Of a stretch of 64,000 nt of DNA, positions 12,112-24,203 are shown in pieces. Every line of letters starts with the position of its first letter. Position 1 is the first letter of the stretch. The translations under genes were made by a program, and so were the position numbers. The notes under the pieces are model-generated. The model was not told where the DNA came from, ran no database searches, and saw only the letters and a list, made by a program, of their open reading frames with translations. The stretch comes from Coffea arabica (lineage: Eukaryota; Streptophyta; Magnoliopsida; Gentianales; Rubiaceae): positions 23,516,001 to 23,580,000 of the forward strand of contig NC_092312.1 of assembly GCF_036785885.1 (NCBI RefSeq), in the 5' to 3' direction.

Positions 12112-13230
12112 ATGTCCTTTTTATATCCACCGCCACCTCCTCCCCCAATCACAACCGCCAGCCCCGGCGGCTCATCTTCCACCACGATCGTCATCCCTCA
12201 TCCTCAGTACGACAGCTCCATTCACCCTGACGTCATGAACGACACCTCACCTTCCCCTTCCCCCTCTGCCTCCATCATCATCGTCATCATCGTCATTGCT
12301 TCTGCTATTATCGTCTCCGCCTCCATCTACCTCCTTCTCCGCTTCCTCTCCCGCCGTTGCCACCGCACTTTCCGCACATTTTCTTCCACTTCAGTCGCGG
12401 ATGACGTCGTGTTGCAGAACCGGCGAATTTCGGTTTCTGGATGCGTAGACGACCGTCGTGTAGCGGATAGCAGCTTGTTCGACTCGTTGCCGCTTTTCAC
12501 TTTCGGCTCCGTCACGGGAAAGCTCGCCGCCGGGGATTGCGCTGTCTGCCTTTCGAAATTTGAGCCCCAGGATCAACTCCGACTGCTACCTCTGTGTTGT
12601 CACGCGTTTCATGCTCATTGTATTGACACGTGGCTTGCCTCCAACTTGACTTGTCCGCTCTGCCGGATTGCCGTAAATGCATCAGATGCCGACGTACTCA
12701 GCAAAATCATCGCCTCCTCTGAAGGTACTCAGAGGAACAATGATATGAATAGCAATGGAAATAACAACGTGAACAGAAGCGGCAGTTTCAGGGTCGAGAT
12801 AGGTAGTATCAGTAGCCGGCGAGGAACATCTGACACCTCGGGAGACGGTCGGAGGTCCTATTCTATCGGTTCATTTGATTACATCGTCGACGACGGATGT
12901 GAGGTTCCGGTTGACTCGACGCATCACAGAGGCGTCTCTGATTGTACTTCGACGGATAAGGAGTCCTTTGGCATTCCCGTTACTGGTCCTCCGGGAGAGA
13001 GTTTGGCTGCAGAGGTGGCCGGCGGTCGGAGTTGGCTTAGAGATTACGTGGACAGGTTGAGTTCTTTCTCGTTCTCTTCTCGTACCATGTCGTTCCGGAG
13101 CTCCGGGAGGTACATGTTCGGAAGCAGTCGCCGGAACGACGTGGTCGTCCCAGTCGCCGACTTGGAGGCGAATCCGAATCCAATAGGGGAGGAGATTGGC
13201 GAGTATTTTCGGTGGCTATCAGGGGTATGA
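12112..13230 (+). CDS. ATL4: ATL-family RING-H2 E3 ubiquitin ligase, ATL4-like
   Basis: A single-exon gene of 372 aa. The order is a Pro/Ser-rich N-terminus, one membrane segment at about residues 53-78 followed by basic residues, then a RING-H2 at 143-184: C143, C146, C162, H164, H167, C170, C181, C184, with 15 residues between the second and third cysteines and 10 between the sixth and seventh ligands, as in ATL proteins. W174 follows in IDTWL. The segment DSLPLFTF before the ring replaces the usual GLD motif and, with the ring sequence, resembles Arabidopsis ATL4. The family consists of membrane-anchored E3 ligases, many linked to stress and defence. The start ATG follows an A-rich leader and is the first in frame. 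The GC-rich coding sequence stands out sharply from the AT-rich flanks. Orthology to ATL4 is inferred from resemblance. Confidence 0.93.
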   Translation: MSFLYPPPPPPPITTASPGGSSSTTIVIPHPQYDSSIHPDVMNDTSPSPSPSASIIIVIIVIASAIIVSASIYLLLRFLSRRCHRTFRTFSSTSVADDVVLQNRRISVSGCVDDRRVADSSLFDSLPLFTFGSVTGKLAAGDCAVCLSKFEPQDQLRLLPLCCHAFHAHCIDTWLASNLTCPLCRIAVNASDADVLSKIIASSEGTQRNNDMNSNGNNNVNRSGSFRVEIGSISSRRGTSDTSGDGRRSYSIGSFDYIVDDGCEVPVDSTHHRGVSDCTSTDKESFGIPVTGPPGESLAAEVAGGRSWLRDYVDRLSSFSFSSRTMSFRSSGRYMFGSSRRNDVVVPVADLEANPNPIGEEIGEYFRWLSGV

Positions 13231-14051
13231 ATTGTAAAATTCAATTACAGGTCAAGGGCAACTTAGTCTATTCAGAATTCACAGACAGTTACCCATTTTT
13301 GCTGCATCCACTGCCTTTCTTTTAATTTTCTCTTTTCCCTGAAGTGGATCTAGCAAAAAGTACAATGTAGATAGTGCTAATTAGCTACTTATTTTTTTTC
13401 CCCATTTTCTTTATATATATATATATATTTTTAAAACCTGGCGTTGATTACTTATCAAGTCAAACCATAATCATACTAATTCTTTTCAACTTTTAATTTC
13501 ACAAAGGGAATGGGTTTTGGCAAAATTTGTGGAGTGATTGATGGGCAATTAGTCCGATTGCTGGTGGTCGTATTGAATTAGATGGTGAATTTTATTTTAT
13601 TTTTTAATTTTTAGCAAATTTAAGGGGGTGATTTAGTTACAATAAAGAGAAAATTGAGCAGCGGATTTGGTGTCCTAATTAGCAAATATCGTTTTGAATT
13701 GAATTTTAAAAACTTACTGAATTTTTGTTGATTCAGATTTATTGGAGTGTAGTGCTAATATAGTAGTGCCACCGGGACGTAGTTGAACTTGGTAAGCTAA
13801 AAGTTTTGGTCAAAACTTTGATAGATAAGGTTCGTGAAGTTAGTTTAACCAAAACTGAAGCTGGAGTACGCACGTAGAGGTGGCATCCATTTCAATTCAC
13901 GGTGTTTTCTATATAGGACTTTGCCATTTTTAGTGGCAAAGTTTAGCCAAGGAAATCTTAAGAGGGCCCCTTCAGCTTGTTTTCTAGTCACCATTATGCA
14001 CAGTGCAATATTCCTGATTCACAAAATCAAGTAATGTCTGCTGGGTTGTAG

Positions 14052-14522
14052 CAGGGGTGTGTAAAATCGAAAAATTTCAAATTCGATAATTCGGAATGAA
14101 TCGAAAATTAGAATTTTGATTTTGAATTCGTCGAATTCAGTAACGAAATTTTTCAAATCGAAATCGAAATTTCTATTTCAACTTCAAATATATTTTTCAT
14201 ATATATATAATATTTATATTATAATAATAATTTTTATATTCATGAATTCGGTGAAATCGGAATTCCTATTTCAATTTCAATTTCGTTTTCACACATATAT
14301 ATATATATATAATATTTTATATATATATGTAATATAATATTTATATTATAATAATAATAATTTTTATATTCATGAATTCGGTGAAATCGGAATTCACCGA
14401 ATTCCGAATTGAATTCGAAATTGGTGAATTCGAAATCGGTCAAAAATTCTGATACCAAAATTCCGAAAAATTTCGATTTCAAAGTTCCGAATTACCGATT
14501 TTGATTTCGATTCACACCCCTA
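14052..14522. mobile_element. hAT-like MITE, about 471 bp, with internal tandem repeat
   Basis: The left end CAGGGGTGTGTAAAATCGAA and right end TTTCGATTCACACCCCTA form imperfect terminal inverted repeats of the common plant YAGGGGTGTG type. The interior is built from AATTCG/TTTC words and repeats one block, ending ATGAATTCGGTGAAATCGG, at about 14212-14265 and 14340-14395. The 8-bp flanks match poorly, so the target duplication is not convincing. Confidence 0.65.
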
Positions 14523-15578
14523 GTTTTTAATCAGGGTAACGGATGATCGTTGGTCGACATTTTTCTTGAATTATCGTTATCCCCTTCAGCTTAAAAATGG
14601 TGAATAGATGAAACAAATTACATCTAAAATTACGATAATAATACGTTTGCCCGTTTAGGTAGCTATATGCATAGGTGACAAACAAATTCATTTAATATAA
14701 AAAGGTGGACATGCTTTTTTTTTTTTTTTTTTTTTTCTATTTGGATAAAAAAAAGTCATCATTCATAAACAGATATAAACATATCTGAATAAAAATTTAC
14801 AACCATACACAGATAGCTATAAACAGATCTGAATGACAAAACTAGATAGAGTAAATCTATAGACATGAAAAGTCAAGAAAATATATTATTGTTTGGGCGG
14901 TTGTATGTAGCCTAAAGTGTGTTCTTCTTTTTAACCTCCTGGGTGCTTAAGTATGCAAACTTCAAGTTTTATGAATTCGATAATTAAACAAAGTTATTCG
15001 ATCTCATTATCAAAACTTGCTTGCTTCTCTTCATGTGTTTAGATTTTGTTTTTTTCTTGGTTCTTATTTATGCTGCTTTGTTTGAGGGTATAAAGTGTAA
15101 ACATACAGGTCCATGGTCCTCCCGTTGTCATGGTTCGAGTACTAACACATAGGCTTTGGCATATTCTTTTGCTTTTTCAAAGACAAAAACTAGAGACAAT
15201 GGCGTTATCGAACTGATGCTTGTTTATCCATTTTGCATTATTGGGGTTTCTCCCTTCAAGGACGCTGCTATTATCAACTTCTAGGCGGGTTTTCATACTA
15301 CTATATTACTAATTAATTACTACTATATAAGCAATCAGATTAGATTACGTCACGGGGCAAGACAAGAATTTTAGATGGTCTTATCGATGTGTTCTGTTCT
15401 TCAACTCCAAAGTGCAACCAAACAACAAAAGAAATGTGTTTGTTCTTTTGCAAACGGATTTACCTTACGAAACACAAGACCTTTCGTGCCACTTCTGCCC
15501 AATGCCAGCAGTTCCCTCCTCATTACTTATATATATATATATATTGCATTGTCCATAAATGGGCACAAACTGAATACT

Positions 15579-15607
<29 letters not shown>

Positions 15608-15610
<3 letters not shown>

Positions 15611-15752
15611 AAATATTATATACACTGACAGTGTATGTACTATCACGACTAGATGCAAGACACATATGTAAAATTTGAATTTCAAATTTACATTATGTAT
15701 CATACATTCAATAGTGAAAATATATACATTATCAGTCAGTGTATAAAAAATT
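15608..15752. mobile_element. ACACTGTCAGTGT-family MITE
   Basis: It starts TATATACACTGACAGTGTA and ends CATTATCAGTCAGTGTATAA, with the family core AAAATTTGAATTTCAAATTT inside. (TA)n runs at about 15528-15545 and 15580-15606 abut its left end. Confidence 0.6.
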
Positions 15753-16390
15753 AATTCATATATATTCTGTTCAATCTAGTAATTTGCTGATTAGTATTCC
15801 TGATTATGAGCCAGATTTTAATTTTGAGGATAATTGTTTTGATGTAAGAGTCAAGGGCGTTAAGTGAGAGCTTTTGAGACGGGTGTGCGTGGAGGAGTGG
15901 TGGAGTAGTGGTTCATAGTTTATAATATCCACATTCTTCTCAGCACAGATTTTGGTTGCATGTGATATTAGTTCTCCAAATATTGGTGACAGTGATTGTT
16001 TGGTCATCTGCGACCGCAAGTGGTCCACATTTAAGAAGGTCTAGGCTAGGATCATGTGTATATATATATTTTTTCTAAAGTTAAAAAAAAAAAAAAAAAA
16101 AGAAGGAACATGTATATATCTTTAAAAAAGAAAAGAAAAGAAAAACTTCACTTTCCTATAAACATGGACCGTTTGTCTGTGTCCAAGCTCAACACTCTCA
16201 TTATCCACGTCTGCCCAACTAACTATTTTCCTGATCCAAATTTTCTAATTTTTTCAACCACTGAATGAATCCAAAGAACACCATGGAGGGTGCCATGTAA
16301 ATAGTTTTGGGTAATGCCACTTCCCCTTTTTTCTTTTTTGAAATGGAGGCCCACGGATAGCCAAGTTACTGTTACTTCAGAAGAATTAAA

Positions 16391-16808
16391 TAGGGTTAAA
16401 AACAAAAAAGTTTTCTATGATAAACTTAATATACAGAAAATTTTCAATGGTTTCAAAACATACAAAAATGACATCCCATACTTTGAACTAAATTGTAAAG
16501 GTGATGAAATTCGTTAAACTTAACGGGGAAGGACGAAAGGGCAAAAATGCCCGGATATAACCAAGTAAAAGACAATTCAGCAAAATCATTTGTTTCATTT
16601 TTTAGAGAGAGAGAATTGGAAGTTAAAGGGTAGAACATGTATATTTGTTAAAAATTAGATATAAATTTTTTTTTTAGATTCTATTCAGTCATTTCTGTCA
16701 ATTTTAACGGATTCCGTCACCTTTACAATTTAATTCAAAGTATGAGATTTCGTTTTGTACGTTCTGAAATCATAATTTACGGGGGCTTTTTGTATATTAG
16801 ATTTACCA
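16391..16808. mobile_element. Inverted-repeat element, probable MITE
   Basis: Both arms carry the same words in opposite orientation. The left arm has CATACTTTGAACTAAATTG followed by TAAAGGTGATGAAATTCG. The right arm has the complement of CATACTTTGAATTAAATTG and TAAAGGTGACGGAATCCG. Total length is about 420 bp with arms of about 150 bp. No matching target duplication was found, so the superfamily is unassigned. Confidence 0.55.
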
Positions 16809-17514
16809 TAATGTGCTTTTTTGTTGTTTGCCCAATTAAATATGAGGCTTTCTCCCCACCCCCTCCCTTTTGCCAAAAACCTAAAATAGGGACTAATAAA
16901 TTCCTAAACTTAAGTAGAATTAAACATGAGGACTCCCCTTCTATATATTTTTAGATACTCCCCGGAATGCCAAGGCCGAAACACACTTACACGAGAGGGG
17001 TAATATAATTATTGTAGCTAATTATATTTTGCATTTCAATTGCAAGGTGACGCCAAAGGTTATAAAGTTGTCTTTTCATGAATTACTTAATAATGAGATA
17101 CATTTTAAAGACCATCAAGGGATCAGAGGGGGTTATGTCTCTGGAAATACTTATCGAATGGTGAAAGTATATTAAAGCCAACACAAGTACCCTAACAAGT
17201 AAGGGTTAATTCCGTTTTATACTTGTCAATTATATAAGGTTCCCACTTGACTAATTTAGTTCTTAAACTTTAGATGAGGACACTTTGTCTCTAAACTACA
17301 CCTCAATTCCTATTAATTTGGCTTCCGAATTCTTAGATTGAGACACTTTAGCCCCTCCTCAATTATACTCTGATTCACACTTAATTTAGTCCTTGTACTT
17401 CTTTGTTCCCTCTAATTTTAGAATTCCTTAGTTACTGTTTAATTTTTTTAATTTGTTGCTCAGGTGACTAGTATTTTGTTAATTTTGGGAGTTCATTTAA
17501 TGATTGTGCTTGAT

Positions 17515-18520
17515 TAGGACGGTTTTTACAGTTTAAGATCTAAAATGTCTCAATTTATAGTTTAAGGACTGAAGTTGGAATTGAAGTATAGTTGAAGGTG
17601 CAAATTGAAATTAAAATACCAAGTAGATATGCGAGGTCACCAAACAGTTCTCTGAAATGTTCTACGAAGACAAACATGCCAGAAGAATAGTACTGAGATC
17701 AAAGCTTTTGCTATCTATCTGTCTTTGCCAAGAGAGAGGCGTACGTAATTACTTGCACTGCACGCCCTGTCTTCCACCTCTCTCTCGTATCTTTATAACC
17801 AAAAGCACCCGTTGAATAAGCAGCCTATATATACTAAAGCGAAATTCGCCGTCGAACTTTTTAATTTTGTGCGACCATAATGATCCCATTGAAGTAACTT
17901 TTTTCTCACTTTAGTTCATACTCAGCTTTCTGCATTAGACCCATCCATGTTTTCTTGGGTTATAAGATATACATTTAGCTCCCTGGACTGGAGTATTATG
18001 AACTCAATTCATGCTACGTATGTTAATAAATGATCATACAATAGATTTTTGAGGTTTGGTTGAGTGAAGTAGTGGCAATCAACGGGAATATATATATATA
18101 TATATATATATGGGGGGTGAATTTGTGTTCTAGTAAATGTTTTTTGTTATTTCTATCTTCTCTTGGTGATTTGTTTACGGGTGATTTTGAGCATGTTGAA
18201 TAGTGTGAAAGATTAAGTTACTTCAAGAAAACATGTCATACACTGTTAACCTGCAAAAAATATGTTCATTATAATTATTTGGTGTCGACTATATTACATC
18301 AAGCACTAGTTCGTGTATCAGAATATTAATTACTCCTAAATAAAAGCTTAGAAAACATCTGTTATCTAGGAGTTTGAGAAATATGTACATTTGAGACTTT
18401 AATATCTAACAAGAAAAAGATAGGAATCATGTTTTTTTTTCCCCTTTTTTGGTACAAAGCAGATAAAAGGATCACAACAATTTAGATAACTTTAAAATTT
18501 TATTTGTTTAAGGTTGGTAG
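17515..18520. repeat. Duplicated non-coding block, copy 1
   Basis: This block matches 21930-22890 in direct orientation with an offset of about 4.45 kb. The core (about 17660-18070 against 22115-22520) differs at only a few percent of bases. The edges are more diverged and contain indels. The core has a TATA-like TATATATA at 17826-17833, CTCTCTCTCGTATC and a 28-codon ORF at 17947-18033. No recognised protein or RNA family is encoded. It could be a promoter and leader of a lost gene, a lncRNA, or a repeat. Confidence 0.8.
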
Positions 18521-20313
18521 TTTTAAAGATGCTTGCAGCACTAATTGGTGATTAAAGAATGAAGATATTTCTGTAAATTCAAATATACAAGAAATTAACT
18601 CATGTTTGTATTGTCTGAATCCTGTGTCCCTTAAAGAGATGGAGATCTACATCAAAAACTTTTTGTTTCCAAAAATTTGTAAACAAGGTTTTAAACTATT
18701 CGTAAGGTGTCTGTGCACAATATTTAATAAAGTGTTACAATGGAGCCATACATGCAAGCCATGTCTTAATTTTATTCATTCAAATTGCTTTGAAAAAAAA
18801 AAACACTATTTGGCATTGAGTTATATTTGGAATTTTTGGAATTAATCAATTCAAAGATTGACAAGAAACTATATCAAGTTTTAGTGACAACATATTAAAG
18901 TTATCAGCATTCAGGCACCAAAAAGTGTTGGTATCTAGAAAGCTTTCTTGAGATCCATCTCTCCGCTATCTAGAAAGTTCTGGTATGCTCCTAAGAGTCT
19001 CAAACAACTCAAATAACCATTAAAAACGTAATTTGTCCAAAAAAAACTTAAAAAAATTGTCCAAATTATGCAGCAACACATCCACTTGGTGCCAGTAGTC
19101 GGAATACTAGCCAATCTATTTCAGCAACATTGTTAAGAGTCTTGCCGCAACACGAATAACCATTAAAAAACGTAATAAGTCCAAAACAAAAACTATTCAA
19201 ATTGTGCAGCAACATGATCAACTATGTGCTAGTAGTCAAAATATTGAACAATACAATGCTTTGACCCTACAGATATAGCACTAAAATAAATATAAAAATA
19301 ACACAAAAACACAAAAATTTAAATGGTAGTACTAAATAAGAATAACAGCAATTGGTTAAGAACACAAAAAAAAATCTATACCAAGTATGCCTCTCAATAG
19401 GGCATATTTTATCCAACAAAGCTCCTCCAAATTTCTTTTTATATCCCTTACCATGCTATCAATTGGGTTTATTAGATGGCCTATTTTTTCCCGTTTTACA
19501 ATAATAAAATTTGTTTAAAACACAATATGATGCTTTAAAACATTTACAAGTTTTCAAAAAATAATAAAAAGTTAAATTAAATAGGGTAGTGATGATGGGC
19601 AGTAAGTGGTGGAGGCTCTATTTGGATGGCTGATTTTTTGGCTATTTTAGAACAATAAAATTTGTTTAAAACACCATCTCCAATATACTTTAAAACAACC
19701 ATAGTTTTTCAAAAAAAAAAATTAAATAGGGCAGTGGTGATTGGCAGCGAGTGGCAGAGGAAGGGATAAGTGGTTTTCTGGAAGATAGAGAGGAAGTTTT
19801 GAGTGATTTGGAAAAACATCAACATTTTTTTCTAAAACAACTACATTTAGTTACACTAAAATTTGAGATAAACACCTAAAAATTACATCATCCAAAAGAA
19901 CCCATATATATAACTCACAAAAGAAAGTTGTTCAACCATATGTATAGTTTTTAAAATGATTTGTTAATAATATGAAAGTCTAGATACCTTACACTTATTG
20001 TATTTCTTAATTGAAGGTTAAAAAGAATAACATGAATGATCTAAAAAAATTACATACAATATTTGAAAAACTAAACCATCAAAACATTCTCTTATTCGAT
20101 AAAATATAGACATATATCATAAGATTCTAATGTCCATCTAATATTCTAGAAAACCTTGCATTTCTATTGGGATCTAGCTCAAGCTTGTAATTTTGAGTTG
20201 TAAAATCATGCGCTAGAGATCCTAATAGATTTGATTGAAACTTGACCCTCAGAAATATTATCTTATGATTCTATGAAGCCTAGTTATTGCTTTCGGAGAT
20301 TTCTCTATACAAG
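18521..20313. other. Gene-free spacer with imperfect tandem repeats
   Basis: Two local repeats are visible. An approximately 138-bp unit with AACCATTAAAAACGTAAT and GCAGCAACA occurs at about 19013 and 19151. An approximately 150-bp unit with ACAATAAAATTTGTTTAAAA occurs at about 19499 and 19650. No gene is recognised. Confidence 0.55.
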
Positions 20314-21040
20314 TGTATCAGGTTTATGAGTAAAAAATTATGTCCTACATTGATTCGAGAAATAGAGAAAGAGCGGTTAATATGTAAGTAAGGATTCGAC
20401 ACCTAATAGTTTAAACTTTTGGGTCAAAGATGAATTCCTAACTTACATATTAGACTCTTGGTAGGCTCTCTTGAGACGTTTCTCCCAATCAAATTGGTAT
20501 CAGAGTTTTAGATTGCGAGAGTGGGCTATTCATGAGTAAGTGGATTCTTCCAAGAGTTGGACCGGTGAAAATTTTCTTCTTGATGGTGAACCGAAGTGTC
20601 AAAGTGCTAAGGAGTTTGGCTAGTGTTGGACCAGATCTGCCATGGGTTTGGCAGGGAGGTCTAGTTGGTGTTAGACTAGGGAGCCAAAGGTTGGTAGGAG
20701 TCCAGAATGCAGTTTAGATGTTAAAAAAAGTGGGTCCATGTTTGGAAGAAGAGATGACATTAGATGATAAGGTAGACTTGTATTGAGTATTAAAGTGGGA
20801 TCAAAGAAAGGTTTGTAAATTTGGATTTAATGTGAGGGGTTATTCATGAAGGGGAAGGTTTGTTAGGTTCATGAGTAAAGGTTTATATCTCGCATTGATC
20901 CGAGAAATAGAAAAAGAGCGGTTAATATATAAATAAAGACTCGGAACCTAATAGTTTAAACTTTTGGATCAGAATTGGGTTCCTGACTACTTATATATTA
21001 AACTCTTTGGTTGGTTCTCTCGAGACTTTTCTCCCTATCG
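20314..21040 (+). mobile_element. TRIM-type LTR retroelement, about 727 bp
   Basis: Two direct repeats of about 180 bp (20314-20491 and 20861-21040) start TGT and share GAGAAATAGA, AAGAGCGGTTAATAT and CCTAATAGTTTAAACTTTT. Right after the first lies TGGTATCAGAG (20495-20505), the primer-binding site for initiator Met tRNA. Just before the second lies the purine tract GAAGGGGAAGG. The internal region is only about 370 bp with no gag or pol. CAAG flanks both ends as a probable target duplication. This is the layout of a terminal-repeat retrotransposon in miniature, which depends on enzymes from other elements. Confidence 0.8.
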
Positions 21041-21796
21041 CAAGTGATTTAGATTCCTTATCAGAGTAAGTATTCTTACCCGAGATGAGTTAATAGTGTA
21101 CTGTTATGTTATGCTTGCATTTTTTGGCTTTAGTTCAGTATTTGATTTTCTGCTATTGAGTTTTAAGCAACTTTTTCTTTAGACTTTATACATTTATTTC
21201 AAGTTTCCTGATTCAAACTTTATGTTTTAGTGTTTTTTTTGGAAGTATAAATAAAAAAAAAAAGAAGCAATGCCATTATCCCTAGGGTAAAACACAAACC
21301 AAACACTTAGAAGAACATTCAACTCCTTCCAACAGTCGACCCAGATCTAACACAAAAAAAAAATTCAGGAAGCAAAATATATTACCCTTTTTTTTCCTTC
21401 CCAAAACTTCCTTTACATGTTGATCACCTTTTATCATTACACAATAGGTTAAAGGAGGCTTTTAACTCTTCTCTTAGTTGATCAAATAGTAACTTCCTCT
21501 TTTTTTTTCTTTCCTTTCTTGTTGGTTGATAGATTAAGGAAATAATAACTGGGAATAATTAAAATGATGAGAAAAATATTGTTTAGAGAATCGAACCAAA
21601 GGGATGGGGATTATGTGCCGCAACTTTGTTGAGGGATTTTAATAAAAAAAAAAAAAAACTATCTCAACTTATTAGTTCATATTTCAGTTATAATTTCGAC
21701 AACAATTTTAAGACAATTCGCTTATTATAGAATTTATATAATACAATACTTCATCTCATATACAGCACTCTAACAATACAGTTCTTTTAAAATAGC

Positions 21797-21925
21797 GCAG
21801 AAAACGTCTGTTATCTATGACTTTGAGAAATATGTACATTTGAGACTTTAAAATCTAACAAGAAAAAAAGGATCGGAACAATTTAGTTTACTTCAAAATT
21901 TTATTTGTTTAAGGTTGGTATAAAA
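21797..21925. repeat. Third partial copy of the duplicated block
   Basis: About 130 bp matches the end of copy 1 (about 18348-18520), sharing TGTTATCTA, TTTGAGAAATATGTACATTT and TTTATTTGTTTAAGGTTGGT. It directly precedes copy 2, which suggests a tandem duplication with the tail of one unit abutting the head of the next. Confidence 0.7.
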
Positions 21926-21929
21926 TTGG

Positions 21930-22890
21930 ATGGTTTTTATAGTTTAAGATCTTAAGTGTCTTAATTTGTAGTTTAAGAAATAAAATAAGAATTGAAGTAT
22001 CAAATTAGCCTAACAAGTAGATATGAGAGGTCACGAATCAGTTCCTTAGAATTTACTTGTCCCAGGAAAGCATTTGGACGGCCTTAACTCTTAAGAAAAA
22101 GCTGAACTGTTCTACGAAGACAAACATGCAAGAAGAATAATCCTAAGATCAAAGCTTTTGCGAACTATCTATCTTTACCAAGAGATCAGAGGCGTACGTA
22201 ATTACTTGCACTGCACACCTTGTCTTCCACCTCTCTCTCGTATCTTTATAAGCAAAAGCACCCGTTGAATAAGCAGCCTATACATACTAAAGCGAAATTC
22301 GCCGGCGAACTTTATAATTTTGTGCGACCATAATGATCCCATTGAAGTAACTTTTTTTCTCACTTTAGTTCATACTCAGCTTTCTGCATCAGACCCATCC
22401 ATGTTTTCTTGGATCATAGGATACACATTTAGCTCCCTGGACTGGGGTATTATGAACTCAATTCATGCTACATACGTTAATAAATGATCATAACATAGAA
22501 TTTTGAGGTTTGGTTGAGTGAAGTAGTGGCAATTAACTGGGGTAAATTCATGTTTTACGTACATTTCTTGCATCAACTTGAATTTGAGCAGCCAACGCTA
22601 CATTTCATGTTCTTTTTTCTTTCTATTTTCTGTTGGTGATTCGTTTACGGGCGATTTTGTGCATGTTGAATAGTATGAAAGATTAAATTACTGATAACAT
22701 GCAAAAACAGGTTCATTATTGTTGGGTGTGGAGTGTGGACTATAATACTTGGAGACTTAGTTCATGTATTAGTATATTAATTAGTCCTAAAAAAAAGGCT
22801 TAGAACTGTTATCTATGAGTTTGAGAAAAATGTAGATTTGTGACTTTAAAATCTAGTAAGGAAAAAATAGGAATCACGATTTTGTTTTTC
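21930..22890. repeat. Duplicated non-coding block, copy 2
   Basis: Direct-orientation copy of 17515-18520. The TATA-like word of copy 1 is TATACATA here (22279-22286), and the 28-codon ORF is kept at 22401-22487 with seven base changes. After the core, copy 2 has an extra segment with GCATCAACTTGAATTTGAGC that is absent from copy 1, where a (TA)n run sits instead. Confidence 0.8.
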
Positions 22891-24203
22891 CTTTTTTGCT
22901 GTAAAACTTTTTTTTTTTTTTTTACGCAAAATTGTAAACTTTTCGTTGATGTACGAAATTGTAGCTTTGCAAGAGAAATAAGAATCTCAGGTACAAGAAC
23001 CTATAATAAGCATATGCGTAAGAATCAGGGAAATTAAACATTTACGGGGATAAGCCCCATTCCAGGCCCAACTTCCAGTTTTCTTGAGTTCTTGGAATTT
23101 TTCTCCAGCCACAGCCAAGCACCACACGTTGGATTTCGTCCAAAACTTCCTTCATAATACCCACATTTGTTACTGGTTTAGATTGAAACAAATCAACATT
23201 AATTCTGAACTCTCCAAATATGATATGCCATGACAGCAAATGCAAGTCTTTTGAATCTAGACAGAACAATTTAGTTTATTTTAAAATTTTATTTGTTGGA
23301 ATGGGTTGACTTGTTTGTTTTCTTCTCTTGGAACAAAAATGTTTCTTATTGTAGAAAATGCCGACTGTTGCAATGACCATCAATCTTACTGGAAGTCTAG
23401 ATTTTATATGGAACTTAACTGAGGAATAATAGTGACACATGAACTAAAATGCAAATTTGAGAATTATCTATTTCTATACGTACGTACTCTCTTAGTGTTC
23501 CAGAGAAATTTTGGAAATTAAGAGAAGCATTATTGATAACTTGAGGAGAGAAATACTATACTGCCACATGCATGGGTTATGAATTAGTTTTTTTTTTTAC
23601 AGTGATTTTGGTAACCTGAGAAGGCATTGTAAATTAGAATTTTGGTTTGTGTAGCATTACATTTACATTTGTCTTTTGCGTGTTCATCTATCAAATTATC
23701 AATTGATCTTTGATAAACTACGTACCACAAAAGCATTGATTAGCTTAATTAATCTCATCAATTATGTTTTTTCAGCTCCAAGAATGATGAGAACCCATGG
23801 CGGAGATGGTCATGGCCCTTGCAGAATGAATTCCCTGACCCTCTCTTGTTGGCATCTTTAACAATTATCCCAGAATGAAACTTTGAAAAAAAAAATTATT
23901 TGAATCTTTTCGGTAATATGGGTATCAGCACCTCTATTATCTAGGGGACTGAAAGAAAAGTATTGCAACTTATTTGCCTTGATGAGAAATCGCCAAAACT
24001 AATTAACATAAGAAAGTGCATGGGAGTTGGTGCAGAATACCCTAAGGAACTCCCAAGCCATCCCCCTCCCCCAAGGGATAAAATTGCTTTAAACTGTCCA
24101 GCATTTTCAATGGTGAGCAAGTGGGGCAGTAGGAGACGCGAATAAATAACCTACAAGTCCGCCTATCAAACAAATTAACCATTTACCCCTCCAGAACCCT
24201 AAC
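22891..24203. other. Gene-free spacer
   Basis: AT-rich, with poly-T tracts at about 22910 and 23590. A short AACAATTTAGTTTATTTTAA repeat word near 23270 echoes the duplicated block. No gene is recognised. Confidence 0.5.

Noticed and set aside
11448-12194. Overlapping ORFs of about 60-120 codons on both strands before and within the ATL4-type gene
   Set aside because: Low-complexity Pro- or Gly-rich shadows of CCA/GGT-type repeats and of the real coding sequence.
15120-15150. A tRNA-like B-box word (GGTTCGAGTACT)
   Set aside because: No A box or cloverleaf could be drawn around it; no tRNA or rRNA gene was found anywhere in the window by eye.
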